Source of the DNA: Dimorphilus gyrociliatus
Taxonomy: Eukaryota > Annelida > Polychaeta > Dinophilidae
Direction of reading: 5' to 3'
Length of the DNA stretch: 64,000 nucleotides
Assembly (NCBI GenBank): GCA_904063045.1
Contig: CAJFCJ010000005.1
Location: 2,536,165-2,600,164, forward strand
Shown here: piece by piece, positions 37,424 through 48,373 of the stretch
How the letters are laid out: each line of letters begins with the position of its first letter
Position numbering within the stretch: the stretch's first letter is position 1
Notes under the pieces: generated by a model
Database searches by the model: none
Told to the model about the DNA's origin: nothing
Seen by the model: the letters and a program-made list of their open reading frames with translations, nothing else
Translations under genes and position numbers: made by a program

Positions 37424-39797
37424 ATGTCGAATAAGGCTGTTATAAAGGTGAGTATAAAATATATGTTAAAATAGATTTAAATATATCTTAATGATGTCCA
37501 TCTTTCGTTGATATTGTGAAGTTTGTCAATACATCGCAAGAAAATATTGATGATTTAAAGATATATCTATCAATATGCCTAAAAAATAAATTGGAAATCG
37601 TTGACATGGAGATAATAGGACTTGTTAAAGTTTTAGTTACATTTTCGGGAACAATTAGTGAATATTATTATTATTTCAATATTGTTACCTCTAACTAATA
37701 AGACATATCTCTTTATTTTTTCATATAGAAATTGGTATGTTGATAAGGGGAATGAATTTGAATTCGTGTCCTTCACACCTTATTAGTCCTGATAAGTCCC
37801 GATTAATTGTTGAAGAATTTAAACCTATGTTCGAAGAAAATGAAATCGCAACCATTCCGATTGATGAGACGGTTTTCTGTCTCTTATTGAATACTAAATT
37901 ACCTATTACTGGGACTGATTTCAAATACAAATTGAAAAAGGATCATATAGTACTATTTGGAGATGAAGATCTAGTTGAAGAAATGAAAGATGAGCTTGAA
38001 GAATGTTTAAAATCCATTGTGATATTACAATTAGGATTACCTTTTATAGATGAGAAATTAAATAACATAATACTCTCGCTTATAAAGTCCAGTCAGTTTA
38101 ATAATGAAATTGCGATTAATCTCAAAGAAGGACATTTAATTGGTTGGAAAAAGACAGATGTTAGTTCTTGCTATGAATTTATTAAAGATAATCTAGAATT
38201 TAAAGAGTTTGATATGGATGAAGTAGAACATTTTGATGAAGAAGCATTAGTTTCTTATAATAATTTAACAGCCCTGAAATATAGACTAGTATTTAAAACT
38301 GACTCTAATATTATTAAGATAGGTGGTGTGAAAGAATCTTCTCTTTGGAAGAATATCTATAAAGCGATAAAATTTCTAATTAGATACTCAATCGAAGATG
38401 ATTTGATTCTAAAAGTCTTCAAAGAATTCTTTTTAGAAGAGATTAATGAAGAACTGAATTGTGAAACAAGCATTAAAGGGAATGATTTAATTATTCAAAA
38501 GTGTAATTTCCACAAATCTGAAGTCATTTTTTCTTTAAGAAAAAGAGAAATGAATATTCAGCAGGATCAAATTCTCAGAAAACATTATGGTTTGTATTGT
38601 GCAATATACGAATAATTTGCCGAAATATTGATATTTTAATACTTATAGGCTTAAGTGAAGTATTATTAACAAATCCTGCAAAGAATAAGTTAAAATCAAT
38701 TGAAGAAAGCTGCAAATGTATAATTTCCATTGACAACGTTAATAAAGAATCGGGTATTACCCAATATTCAAACTCTAATTCCGCTTATAATACTAAAATA
38801 AAATTTCTACTTAACAAAGACGTGAATTATAACAAAATTAAGGTTAAACACAAATAAAAACTATTATCTACCAGTTTATTTATTTTGTTTTATTCAGATT
38901 TTAGCAAAACGCGTAGATTTTAATCAAGAGAAATACATTGAAGCTTATAAACGGCTTTGTGATGATATGCGTTGTTTATGTCTGGAAAACAATTATTATT
39001 TGTTCTATAAGTTTGAAAAGGAAACTTCTGAAACTAAACTAATAAATGTATAAGTATCTTTTTATTATAAATCTACATATATATTGTAAATTAATTATTG
39101 GTTCTTTTATTAGAATTTCCGTAAAACATTAAGAGACATTTTTAAATGGGTAAAAAATTTTCGAGAAGACTCTGTAGCCATAGAATTACCTAAGTTGAAA
39201 ATAATTGGAAACGAGAATCTTATTAAAATGACGGGTGTACTAAATGAAGAAACTAATTGTTTTGTCTCTTCCTACGATAAAATAAAGGTTCATTTTATTA
39301 TTTCTTTCGTTTAATTAGTATTAAATATGTTTTAATTTATAGAATATTGTAATTGTTTGTGAAAATCAATGGATTCTCGATGAAGCAAGTAAAAATTTTA
39401 CTAAATGCTTATTCACTATAAAGTATCCCATCATAAAAGAATGGATAAGGTTTAGAATTGCAGCTATTGAAAAACGATATCTTGAGAAAGCTAAGGAAGA
39501 AGTCAGCCTATTTTTAGATATGACCTGTTCCAAGAAAGTAATAGCAAATGTTGAACATATTCCAGATGAAAATTTGAATTGCTTATTGAATGAATTCGTT
39601 ACTTACACCTATTGTAAGTTCTTGAATTAATTTATAATTATACAATATCAATATATAATTTCTTCTCTTATCATTTAGATAAGAATCTTGGTCAAATAAA
39701 GCTCGTTGGTATAACTCCCTTTGTCAAATTAGCAATTGAGAAGAATCTTAAACTTGCTAGCAAGGACGATGAGCATTGTTCACAAAATCACGACTGA
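37424..39797 (+). CDS. Eight-exon gene with KH/PARP14-like repeats (uncertain family)
   Basis: My spliced model has exons 37424-37447, 37522-37657, 37729-38589, 38649-38842, 38898-39047, 39114-39287, 39343-39613 and 39679-39797. Together they total 1929 nt, an uninterrupted 642-residue frame. All seven introns are 55-74 nt, with GT donors (GTGAGT, GTGAAT, GTTTGT, GTTAAA, GTATAA, GTTCAT, GTAAGT) and AG acceptors; the second intron is the least certain. The protein contains several motifs of strand-G-helix form (KLKIIGNENLIKMTG, IKLVGITPFVKLAIEKN, HIVLFGDEDLVEEMKDEL). These recall the degenerate KH-like repeats of PARP14-type proteins. I see no ADP-ribosyltransferase or macro domain, so the family assignment is tentative. 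No signal peptide or membrane segment. Confidence 0.7.
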
Positions 39798-39954
39798 ATT
39801 GATTCAATTCAATGTTTTTTTTTATCATTTTGTCTATTTTTTTTTTAAAAATCAATACATTTATCAATTTATTACTAAAGTGATAACACGTGATAAAGTT
39901 TTCTTAATGTATTGGTTCTAATTTAATATTAAATCACACTGTGTTTTAAATACA

Positions 39955-39955
39955 T

Positions 39956-39986
<31 letters not shown>

Positions 39987-40012
39987 CTTTATATATACTA
40001 TATATATATATA
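39955..40012. repeat. CA/TA microsatellite abutting a start codon
   Basis: A short (CA)n tract is followed by long (TA)n tracts with one interruption. It ends directly at the first in-frame ATG of the next gene, so its promoter-proximal or 5' UTR DNA is microsatellite. Confidence 0.8.
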
Positions 40013-40023
40013 TGAGACAAGAC

Positions 40024-41538
40024 ATGGCGACCGGTAAATATTTTATTAATGAAAATGAATTAGAATGCTGTATATGTCTGGAGATATGGGTTAGAAAAGA
40101 TCCAAGAGTTCTTCCTTGTCAACATACATTCTGTTATGGATGTTTGGTTAAAACAGTAAAAAGAAATAGGTTAACATGTCCTCTTTGTCGTGTTAGGACA
40201 GTTTTACCGGATAAGGGAGTAAAAGGTTTACCAAATAACCTCTTGAAACATTCTCTAAAGTCTACCAATCACAACGAAATAGCTGAGAGATGTTTAAAAC
40301 ATGGAAAGGATATAATCTATCCAAAATTAGTTTGTTCAACCTGCAAAATTAAAAATCTATGCGAAATATGTATTGAGGACGATCATTCAAATGCGGATTG
40401 CGTTGTTAAGTCATTTAAACGTTTGTCAACAAATCTTAAGGACTTTTGGCTTAGCAGTAAACGGAGAGTAGATCAATTATGTTTGGATGTAAAAAATGAA
40501 ATTGAAAATCTAATGGAAACTGTCAAAGAGATTGAAGAATCCTGGCACATGATGGTAGATAAGAAGATTAAAGAGTTGAAACAAAAGGTGAAAGATTATG
40601 AGGAAAAGAAATTACATAATTTAAAATTAACTCTTTCAAAAATAGGAAATATCTTTATCAATGAAGATGAAATAAGAGAAGAAATTGATAATTTATCAAA
40701 AACTAAGCTAATGGCGAAAAATTCACCAAAACTCTTTACGAATTTGGATTTAGTTGAAAAAAAGATTGAGGAATTTAAAATATTCACCAAATACTTACAA
40801 ATTGGCTCATTTGAAAATATTTCAAAATCATTTTCCTATACAAATGAAGGATTATACGAATTATCCGAAAAGGATAATAGTACTTTAATCACTCTTAGAA
40901 AAGATGATACTATAAATTCTCAAGAGTTTTCATTAGATAAGCATATTTCGAGTTTTAATATTACTAAGAGCAATATTTATGGTTTAGACAAGGAGACTGG
41001 CGATTTGTTTTTATCAAGGAAACCCTTCAAGAAAGATATTATCTTGAATAAATTCAATGATAACTTTAAAGTATCTCTATTCACAGCCTATGATGATGAT
41101 AAAGATAATGAATATATATTTTGTCTTGATAATTTATCCAATTATCCATCAACTCTCTATTTCTACAGGAATAATTCTCTTAAATGGAAGAGAAATATCA
41201 GAAAGCGTTTCTATAATTTATGTATACTTTCTAATGGATGTTCGTTAGGAGTCACCGGATGTGAAATTTATAAATTTGATAAGAACAACGGAAATATTAT
41301 TGAACGTCAATGGTTAAACGTTTCCCCTTGTATTTCACTATCCTCCCTTCCTTTTCAAGGATTCTTACTAGCTGACCTACAGGATAGAAATATCAAACAA
41401 TACGATAATAATTTAAATATAATTAGCATATTTAACGTTGGAATTCATCCTATTTATTTGAAAATTACGAGCCATGGATTATTGTTTGTTCAAGATTTAG
41501 ATAATCCAAAGTTGTCCTATACATATAAAATTTATTAA
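40024..41538 (+). CDS. TRIM-like protein: RING, B-box, coiled coil, beta-propeller
   Basis: 504 residues from the second ATG (40024, MATGKYFINENELEC), which puts the RING Cys at 15. An ATG at 40012, at the edge of the TA repeat, would add four residues. RING core LPCQHTFCYGCL, then CPLC. B-box-like CLKHGKDIIYPKLVC to DHSNADC. Coiled coil about 130-225 (KELKQKVKDYEEKKLHNL). Propeller: SYTNEGLYELSE, FNITKSNIYGLD, NLCILSNGCSLGV, SLPFQGFLLADL, final YTYKIY. It resembles the genes at 46685, 50633 and 55088 in blade 1 (EGLYEL) and blade 5. Confidence 0.92.
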   Translation: MATGKYFINENELECCICLEIWVRKDPRVLPCQHTFCYGCLVKTVKRNRLTCPLCRVRTVLPDKGVKGLPNNLLKHSLKSTNHNEIAERCLKHGKDIIYPKLVCSTCKIKNLCEICIEDDHSNADCVVKSFKRLSTNLKDFWLSSKRRVDQLCLDVKNEIENLMETVKEIEESWHMMVDKKIKELKQKVKDYEEKKLHNLKLTLSKIGNIFINEDEIREEIDNLSKTKLMAKNSPKLFTNLDLVEKKIEEFKIFTKYLQIGSFENISKSFSYTNEGLYELSEKDNSTLITLRKDDTINSQEFSLDKHISSFNITKSNIYGLDKETGDLFLSRKPFKKDIILNKFNDNFKVSLFTAYDDDKDNEYIFCLDNLSNYPSTLYFYRNNSLKWKRNIRKRFYNLCILSNGCSLGVTGCEIYKFDKNNGNIIERQWLNVSPCISLSSLPFQGFLLADLQDRNIKQYDNNLNIISIFNVGIHPIYLKITSHGLLFVQDLDNPKLSYTYKIY

Positions 41539-41948
41539 ATATACTTTTCTTTTTAAATTAACAGATGGCGCCTTTGTATATTGTTAGGTTTCTTTTAATG
41601 TCTAATATTCTCATAACTTTCATTGTTATATAATTAAATTAGAGCAAATTACACTCAAATAAAGGATAGTGTATTTTAAAAAACGAAAACAATAATTGGC
41701 TAGTTTGTATCGTTATCCTTTTCTTTTTCTCTTTTGATAGGCCTATACCAACAGCTTATTATATTTACAAGTTTTTCTTAATATCAAAAAGAAGGAATTT
41801 GCACAAAAGTGTAAAAATAAAAAACTAGTCCGGTTTAACAAGAATATTGAAATGAGTTTATTTTATTTTCGCTCATTTATCTGACATTTCGACTTTTTTC
41901 CAAGGACAAAGAGGTTGGGAATACCAGAATACTTCTATTAACCTAAAT
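41539..41948. other. Intergenic, promoter region of the lectin-like gene
   Basis: AT-rich, with no ORF or strong motif recognised before the signal-peptide exon at 41949. Confidence 0.45.
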
Positions 41949-44900
41949 ATGCAAATGTATCTATTGTTATTCCTTTATTTTAACATTCTAAAAGGTTAGA
42001 TAAGTTGTTATTAATTCATTTGCGATATCTATACATCTGTTTGTACAGATTCTTCAAGTTTAGATTGTCCAAATTTGCCTTCGCCTTGGCGAAGTTTTAA
42101 GACTCGATCGAAATGCTACGCTACTAGAAGTTTGTCGGTTGGAGAAAGAACATATGAAAGAGCTAAAAGTATCTGTTCAAGTGAATTGAACGATGGATTC
42201 ATTGCCGATGCTGAATACGAGTCGTTAAGTGAATTTGCGGCTAAAGGAATAGATTTTGTTTTAGACAATTTTAACATTCCTAAGGATATTACTTGGAATG
42301 GTAATCCAGCGGCTGGTTTCTTTATTGGACATTCCTCGAGCAATAACAATGGAAATATCGAACACCGATGGCTGTCTGGAAGGGTTATGACAGTAGAACT
42401 TCAGGGACCTTCGACGGACGGTCCTGTTATAGTAGTTGTTAGTTCTAACCCGTAATATAATTAAATAATTAGTAACAGTGAATCATAGATATAACTTTTC
42501 TTTACAGAGAAGTAGCCGCTTTTTATACAGGAGAACCGGAATCGAACGTTGGGTCGGTTATTTGTCAAGTTCCTTCAACATTACAATGTCCAACAAATAT
42601 ACCGTCTGGATGGCTTGGATTTAAGACAAATAAGAAGTGTTATATAGCACGTAAGCTCGATGTTAATGAAAGAACATTTTATAAAGCTAAAGATATCTGC
42701 GAAAGTATCGACGGTATGAAATTGGCAAACCTAGAATTTGAAACGGAAATACTATTTAGATTTGTTCCATTCGTTAACGATAATATTGGCAGTTTTGATC
42801 CAACCATTGAAATAGAAGGACAAACTCTACCAGCTTTCCATTTTGATTATGAAACTCCCATAAAAAATATTTTTCAATGGCCAAGCGGTAAAGCTTTAAT
42901 TGATTCGAGAATTAAGACTGATCCTTCAAATTTTCATCTTGGTCTAGTAGTCGCACAGTAAGGAATTTGTATATTTAATAACCGTTGAGCATTTAACCAA
43001 TAGTAATTGCCATTTCTCCGAAAAACAGAAACACTTTTGGCTATCTGTCTCTCTTGGAAGAAACTAATATAAGAGGAGTTATTTGCGATATGGAACAATC
43101 TTCAGATCCTCCTGATAGTAAATATATGATATAAGCAATTAAAAATCTTTGTTACATAGATATTTACTAATAGCCGCCTCAGAGCTAAAATGTCCGTCAG
43201 TTGGAGACGAATGGAAGACATTTCAAACAACATCTAAATGCTATGCCATAAAATATTTAACAACTGGGGAGAGGACATATAATCAAGCGAAATCTATTTG
43301 CGAATCAGGTTCTCTTAGTGGAAACATTGCCGATTTAGAGTATGAAGATTTGGAGGAAATTATAGGGAGATTGGTAATTCACACTAATAATGATCCTTCC
43401 ATTACAAAAGGTATAGATGTAGATGGAGTCGACAGTGCAGGATTCTTTATAGGACATGAAATAGTTAATAATGGCCAGAATGAGTACTATTGGCAAAGTA
43501 ATCGTGAAATTCCTCAATTTGTTATAGAGGGACCAAAGACAAACAGACTAATTGCAGTTGCAAATTCCAATCAGTAATCATATAATAAAATTGTATAAAT
43601 AATTGAAATATATTAAATTGGGATAACTATTTTACAGGGGTCATACTAAATTCTACACAGGTGCTCAAGAATCGAGTGTAGGAGCGGTTCTATGTGAAAT
43701 TCCAGCAGAAATTGAATGTCCGCAATTTCAAGGATTTCTACATTTTCAAACAAACAGAAAATGCTATTTTACACGTAAATTAGAAGATATTGAAAGAAGT
43801 TTTGCGTATGCTAAGCAAATATGCGAAAGTAGAGAAAATTCAGCATTGGCAAATTTATACGCTGAAACGAATTTACTATATAATCTTGTTCCACTTGTCA
43901 ATGATAATCCATCGGATTTTGACAATACGATTCTACTTAAAGGAAAATCGAAACCTGGTTTCTATTTCGATTATACTGTTGCTGCTCCAAAAGTTTACCA
44001 CTGGCCAGGCAATATAGATATAGATATGGAGACGATTAATGACTCTCAGACAAGTACACATCTCGCCCTGGTGGTAGATTCGTAAGGATTTCCTACTTAG
44101 AATTTTTATATATTCTCTATAATATCTTATATTTTGAAGTTCGTCATTCGGATATTACAGCGCTTTTGAGGAAAGTGAAATAAGGGGAGTGCTCTGCGAA
44201 ATAGACCCTTCCATACGTAAGCCTGAGTTATAGGTTTCTTTCTTTTTTATTTATTCAAAAATCTTTTAGCTGGAAATGAACTCTCCTGTCCCGATTTACC
44301 TTCGGGTTGGTATAGTTTCCAGAGTAAGAATAAATGCTACGCTACCAGATTTTTAAACTCGGCTGAGAGGAGTTACGAACAAGCAGAAACGATATGTAGC
44401 AATGAATTGGAAGACGGCCATATTTTGGACCCAGAATATGAAGATTTAAATGAACTTTCTCAACTTGGAATACGTTTTGTTAAGACAGTTACGCATTCCA
44501 TATCCAGAGACGTCAACTTGAATGGAATTAAAGTTGCGAGTTTCTTTATAGGACATAAGTCTATCACGGTTGACAGTCAAGTAGAATATCAATGGCTTAG
44601 TGGAAGACCCGTTCCGTCGTCTATTAATATTCAAGGAACCGTTAGAACATCTCGTCTTTTTGTATCAGCCAATGATAATCCGTAAGTAATTATTGACTTG
44701 TCAATAAATGAAAGGTCTTTAAACTTCGTTGTGCACAGAAATGGAGCCGAATTTTTTACTGGAGTGCAGGAATCAAATATTGGAGCAGTTCTTTGTCAAA
44801 TTCCAGCTCTGTTGCAATGTCCTGACGAAACAATAAATGGTTGGTTAAGTTTTAAAACGAATAAAAAATGCTACTTGGTAAGAAATCTAGAAAGCAACGA

Positions 44901-45978
44901 AAGAACAATGGAAAAGGCAAGAGATGCCTGCCAAAGCGTTCCCGGTATGAAACTAGCCGACTTAAGAGAGGAAACGGAACTCCTTTACCAACTTGTACCT
45001 TTGATTTTGTTGAATTCTAGTAGTTTTACAAATTCAATTCAAATTAACGGACAAATGAGACCTGGATTCTATTTTGATTATATAATATCAAATGCTAATC
45101 AATTTTCATGGCCGAATGGAGAAACTATTGCTTCAGATTACATTGATACAACACAAGGAAATACCCACGCAGCCTTAGTTGTTGATGGGTAATGATAACA
45201 CTACTTATTTAAATATGATTTATATTAATGTTTGCTATAATTTGCAGTAATGTTTTCGGATATTATCATTCATTTGCAGAGAGCTCAATAACTGGTGTAA
45301 TCTGCGATTTAGAATCCTCCTCCGGTCAAGGAGATCCACACATGCGCCATTACATTAAGAAATACGGACGTCACATCTGCTACGACCTAACAGGTAAACG
45401 CGGAGACGAATTTATCATGTATACAGATCCTTCTACAAACACTATGGTACTGGGAAAACTCCGAGACGACTTTTATTTCGGTAGTGTAATAATACAAAGT
45501 TCTTTTTACAATAAAACAATTTCGGCTGACAATTTATGGAAAGTTGGCGAATGGTTGAATACACTGTATATACGAGTTGAAGCTATTCATAAAGATGAAA
45601 TATCGCTCACTATAAAAAAGTATAACCCAACTGTGCTAATTATTACAAAAAGAAGAAATACCGCCGGTTCTAATTACGTTAATATTCGTATTGGTGAAAT
45701 GGACGAATTAAATTCCCATGGAATATTCGGTAATTAATTAATTAATTAATACTCTATATTTATATTATTTTAAAGCATAAAATATAATTTAAGGTGATAT
45801 TTCGAAGAAAAACTACATCTTTTACGAAAGTATACAAACTCATTCAAAAAGTTCAATAAGTATTGAAGGAAAACTATTCGACGCTCAACTTATTAAAAGA
45901 GATGGACAGTCTTGTTGGTTTTTATCGCCTGATGCCGCTTTTTATCCTAAAAACGTTTTAGACTATTTAAGAAACTAA
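41949..45978 (+). CDS. Secreted protein with six C-type-lectin-like domains and a vWD/ITI-heavy-chain-like C terminus
   Basis: My eleven-exon model: 41949-41994, 42049-42451, 42508-42957, 43029-43117, 43174-43573, 43638-44081, 44161-44216, 44270-44681, 44739-45188, 45248-45729, 45794-45978. It totals 3417 nt and 1138 residues in one frame, with GT-AG introns of 50-79 nt. Exon 1 is a signal peptide (MQMYLLLFLYFNILK). Three repeat units follow, each with two lectin-like domains: CP..W..F..KCY, an ERTY.xAKxIC helix, AD.EYEDL, FxIGH, and a closing G.V.C. Four cysteines per domain imply two disulfides, with the central pair of canonical lectins absent. I see no EPN, QPD or WND sugar-binding motif. 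The C terminus has GDPHM, CYDLTGKRGDEF and HGIFGD, as in vWD/ITI heavy-chain C-terminal domains. No membrane anchor. Confidence 0.8.
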
Positions 45979-46684
45979 TAAACACCTCTTTTTAATTAAT
46001 TTAATAGCGTTTTTAGTCGTAAACTAGTTCATTTAGAATTTTTTTGGTAATTGTAGACCCATATTCAATTCTCTTTTCATTTCGTTATTGATCTTATTTC
46101 CAATAGCGGTATGGAAAGTTAAGGTTATTAGTTCAGTGTTACAATCGATTATTTAGAGAAAATCTCGTAGTCATAAAATAACTATGAAACACTTTATTAA
46201 AAGCCACTCTATAAATCTCTATTTATATTGAGAAAAGATATCGTAACCCTTTAATAAAAGAAGAAAAGATAATTCCGAAAGTACTCGATAGATGTCGTTA
46301 CAAACAAACCTATATGGTCAAATTAAAAAAAACATACTATTATACAGTATGCATCGTTGACTAATTATTTCAATAATTCTCCATATTATGATATGAAATT
46401 AGTAGAAAACCTTAAAAATGTTGAATTGCTTCTTTGATCGAAAGCGAAACTAGAACTATTACGCAATCGACATTTTTCAAAATAAATCCTATTGAATTAT
46501 TAATAATATTTGCCTCTAAGTTAATTATTTACATTGAAAAAAATGCATGAAATATATAGATATTAAAGAATATTTTCATCCATTTTTTTCCCATACATCC
46601 TCATTACTCAAGAACATCCGGGACTCGAGTTCACTTGGTTGGTTGATAGTTTCTTTCTTTTTTGTCTATTAACTAAGACAGAAA
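45979..46684. other. Intergenic, no gene supported apart from an ISRE-like word
   Basis: AT-rich spacer between the lectin-like gene and the next TRIM-like gene. The only motif of note is the ISRE-like element at 46440-46451. Confidence 0.45.
46440..46451 (+). promoter_or_regulatory. ISRE-like element
   Basis: GAAAGCGAAACT fits the ISRE consensus GAAANNGAAACT exactly and lies 234 nt upstream of the start at 46685. Single two-word matches of this kind are expected a few times per 64 kb of AT-rich DNA, so this is weaker evidence than the triple elements. Confidence 0.3.
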
Positions 46685-48250
46685 ATGATGGCTTCGAAAA
46701 AATTCTTTATTGATGAAGAAGAACTTTGTTGCGCAATTTGTTTGGATTTATGGATAGAGAAGGACAATAGGGTATTACCTTGTCAGCATACTTTTTGTTT
46801 AGAATGCTTAGAGAATATCTCTAACAATTCTATTATAAAATGCCCTACTTGTACGAAATCTTTCATCTCTCCGATTGGCGGTGCAGTAAATCTTCCAAAA
46901 AATCCTTTGAAGCACGCTCTACAGAAAGATGTAAATAAGGAGAAACTTTGTACCAAGCACGAAAAAACAGCTATTACGCCCATATTCGTTTGTTCAACGT
47001 GTAGGGAAGAGAACATTTGCGAAGATTGCTTTCAGCTTGATCATAGTCCGTCTAAATGCAAATTAATATCGTTAAATCATTTAGAACAGAATAATACTAT
47101 ATTTAGAAACGAATGTCAGAATATCCTGGATGAACAGATGACTAAGGAGGAAGAGAATAAGATGAGATTACACAACTATGTCATTGAGTTGAAAAACGAA
47201 TGTTTAGCAAAAATTGATAAAGTTGTCAATAAGTTAGAGGATGAAATTATCAGATTCTACGAATATAAAATGGCGTCTTTAATGAGGATATCAGAAAAGT
47301 TGAATGATAAATTTGTTGATGAATCAAAAATCAAGGAAGATATTAAAGAATTATCGTATTTAAAGTTAATAGAAGATAATTCACCTATAATATCTATTGA
47401 TTGCCGATTAATTAGGAGTAATTCAAAGAAAGATATTACAAAAATACATAAGGTTAATACTTTTGAAATATTAATGGAAAAGTTCTTTTTAACCGATGAA
47501 GGACTTTACGAATTGTTAGCGGAAGTCTATCTGAAAGATGAAAATCAACTTTCTATGATCTACTTTCGCGAGCGAAATGACAGCGAACCTAAAGTGTTCT
47601 TTCTGGATAAATTAATAATGAAGTTCGTTGTGACTGATAGAAATATATACGCTTTATCAGCCATCGATGGTTCTTTATTAAAATGTTCTAAAGCTGATCA
47701 TCATCAACTGGAGTTTGATACTCTATTCGATTCCGAAGCTAAAATGAAGGTTATCGACGAAAAAACCTTTTCGTATTTTGATAAAACTTCAACTAAACTC
47801 TTTGCAACTGAAGATAAAGATAACCACGAATACGTTCTCACTTACGAAACATTCGATATAAACGTAATTTTCTTCTTTGAAGATAATTCTCTTAAATGGA
47901 CAAAAAAGATATTTAATCATGTAGAAAATTTTTGCCTTATGGGTAATGGTTCAATAGTAACATCATTTGGAAATCAATTAACCATTCTTGATAAGAATAG
48001 CGGAAAAGATTTACATATCTTAAAGTTAAATAACTTTGCTATATCCACAATCTGCTACTTGAAAACAGGTAATCTCATTATTCAAACGGATGAACTATCG
48101 GAATTGAAACTTTTCACCAACGATTTAAAATTTCGTCAAAATCTTCATCTTCATAGCGAACGAAAGTGTAAAGGAGTTACTAAATCCGGTTTACTCTGTC
48201 TAAATTCCAGTGTATATAAAAACGTTATTCACCTATACAAATTAATTTAG
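46685..48250 (+). CDS. TRIM-like protein: RING, B-box, coiled coil, beta-propeller
   Basis: 521 residues from the first of two adjacent ATGs (MMASKKFFIDEEELC). RING core LPCQHTFCLECL, then CPTC. B-box-like CTKHEKTAITPIFVC to DHSPSKC. Coiled coil about 130-225. Propeller: FLTDEGLYELLA, FVVTDRNIYALS, ENFCLMGNGSIVTS, YLKTGNLIIQ, final IHLYKLI. Blade 3 carries an extra stretch of about 15 residues (VIDEKTFSYFDKTST) not present in close paralogues. Confidence 0.92.
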   Translation: MMASKKFFIDEEELCCAICLDLWIEKDNRVLPCQHTFCLECLENISNNSIIKCPTCTKSFISPIGGAVNLPKNPLKHALQKDVNKEKLCTKHEKTAITPIFVCSTCREENICEDCFQLDHSPSKCKLISLNHLEQNNTIFRNECQNILDEQMTKEEENKMRLHNYVIELKNECLAKIDKVVNKLEDEIIRFYEYKMASLMRISEKLNDKFVDESKIKEDIKELSYLKLIEDNSPIISIDCRLIRSNSKKDITKIHKVNTFEILMEKFFLTDEGLYELLAEVYLKDENQLSMIYFRERNDSEPKVFFLDKLIMKFVVTDRNIYALSAIDGSLLKCSKADHHQLEFDTLFDSEAKMKVIDEKTFSYFDKTSTKLFATEDKDNHEYVLTYETFDINVIFFFEDNSLKWTKKIFNHVENFCLMGNGSIVTSFGNQLTILDKNSGKDLHILKLNNFAISTICYLKTGNLIIQTDELSELKLFTNDLKFRQNLHLHSERKCKGVTKSGLLCLNSSVYKNVIHLYKLI

Positions 48251-48373
48251 AAATTTAGATTTTAATGACTAAAATGAAAGAAACAATTTGATTAAGATTA
48301 TTCATTACTTTGTTTGAAAAAGTGACTTTTTATTGTATTTTTTTTTTTATATACATCTATAATGCGTGAGAAA

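Noticed and set aside
37516-38857. Three independent small genes in this stretch
   Set aside because: They splice into a single 642-residue frame with consistent phases and 55-74-nt introns.
42075-45737. Separate small genes for each lectin-like ORF
   Set aside because: Every ORF ends in a GT donor overlapping its stop, and intron phases match throughout, giving one 1138-residue frame.
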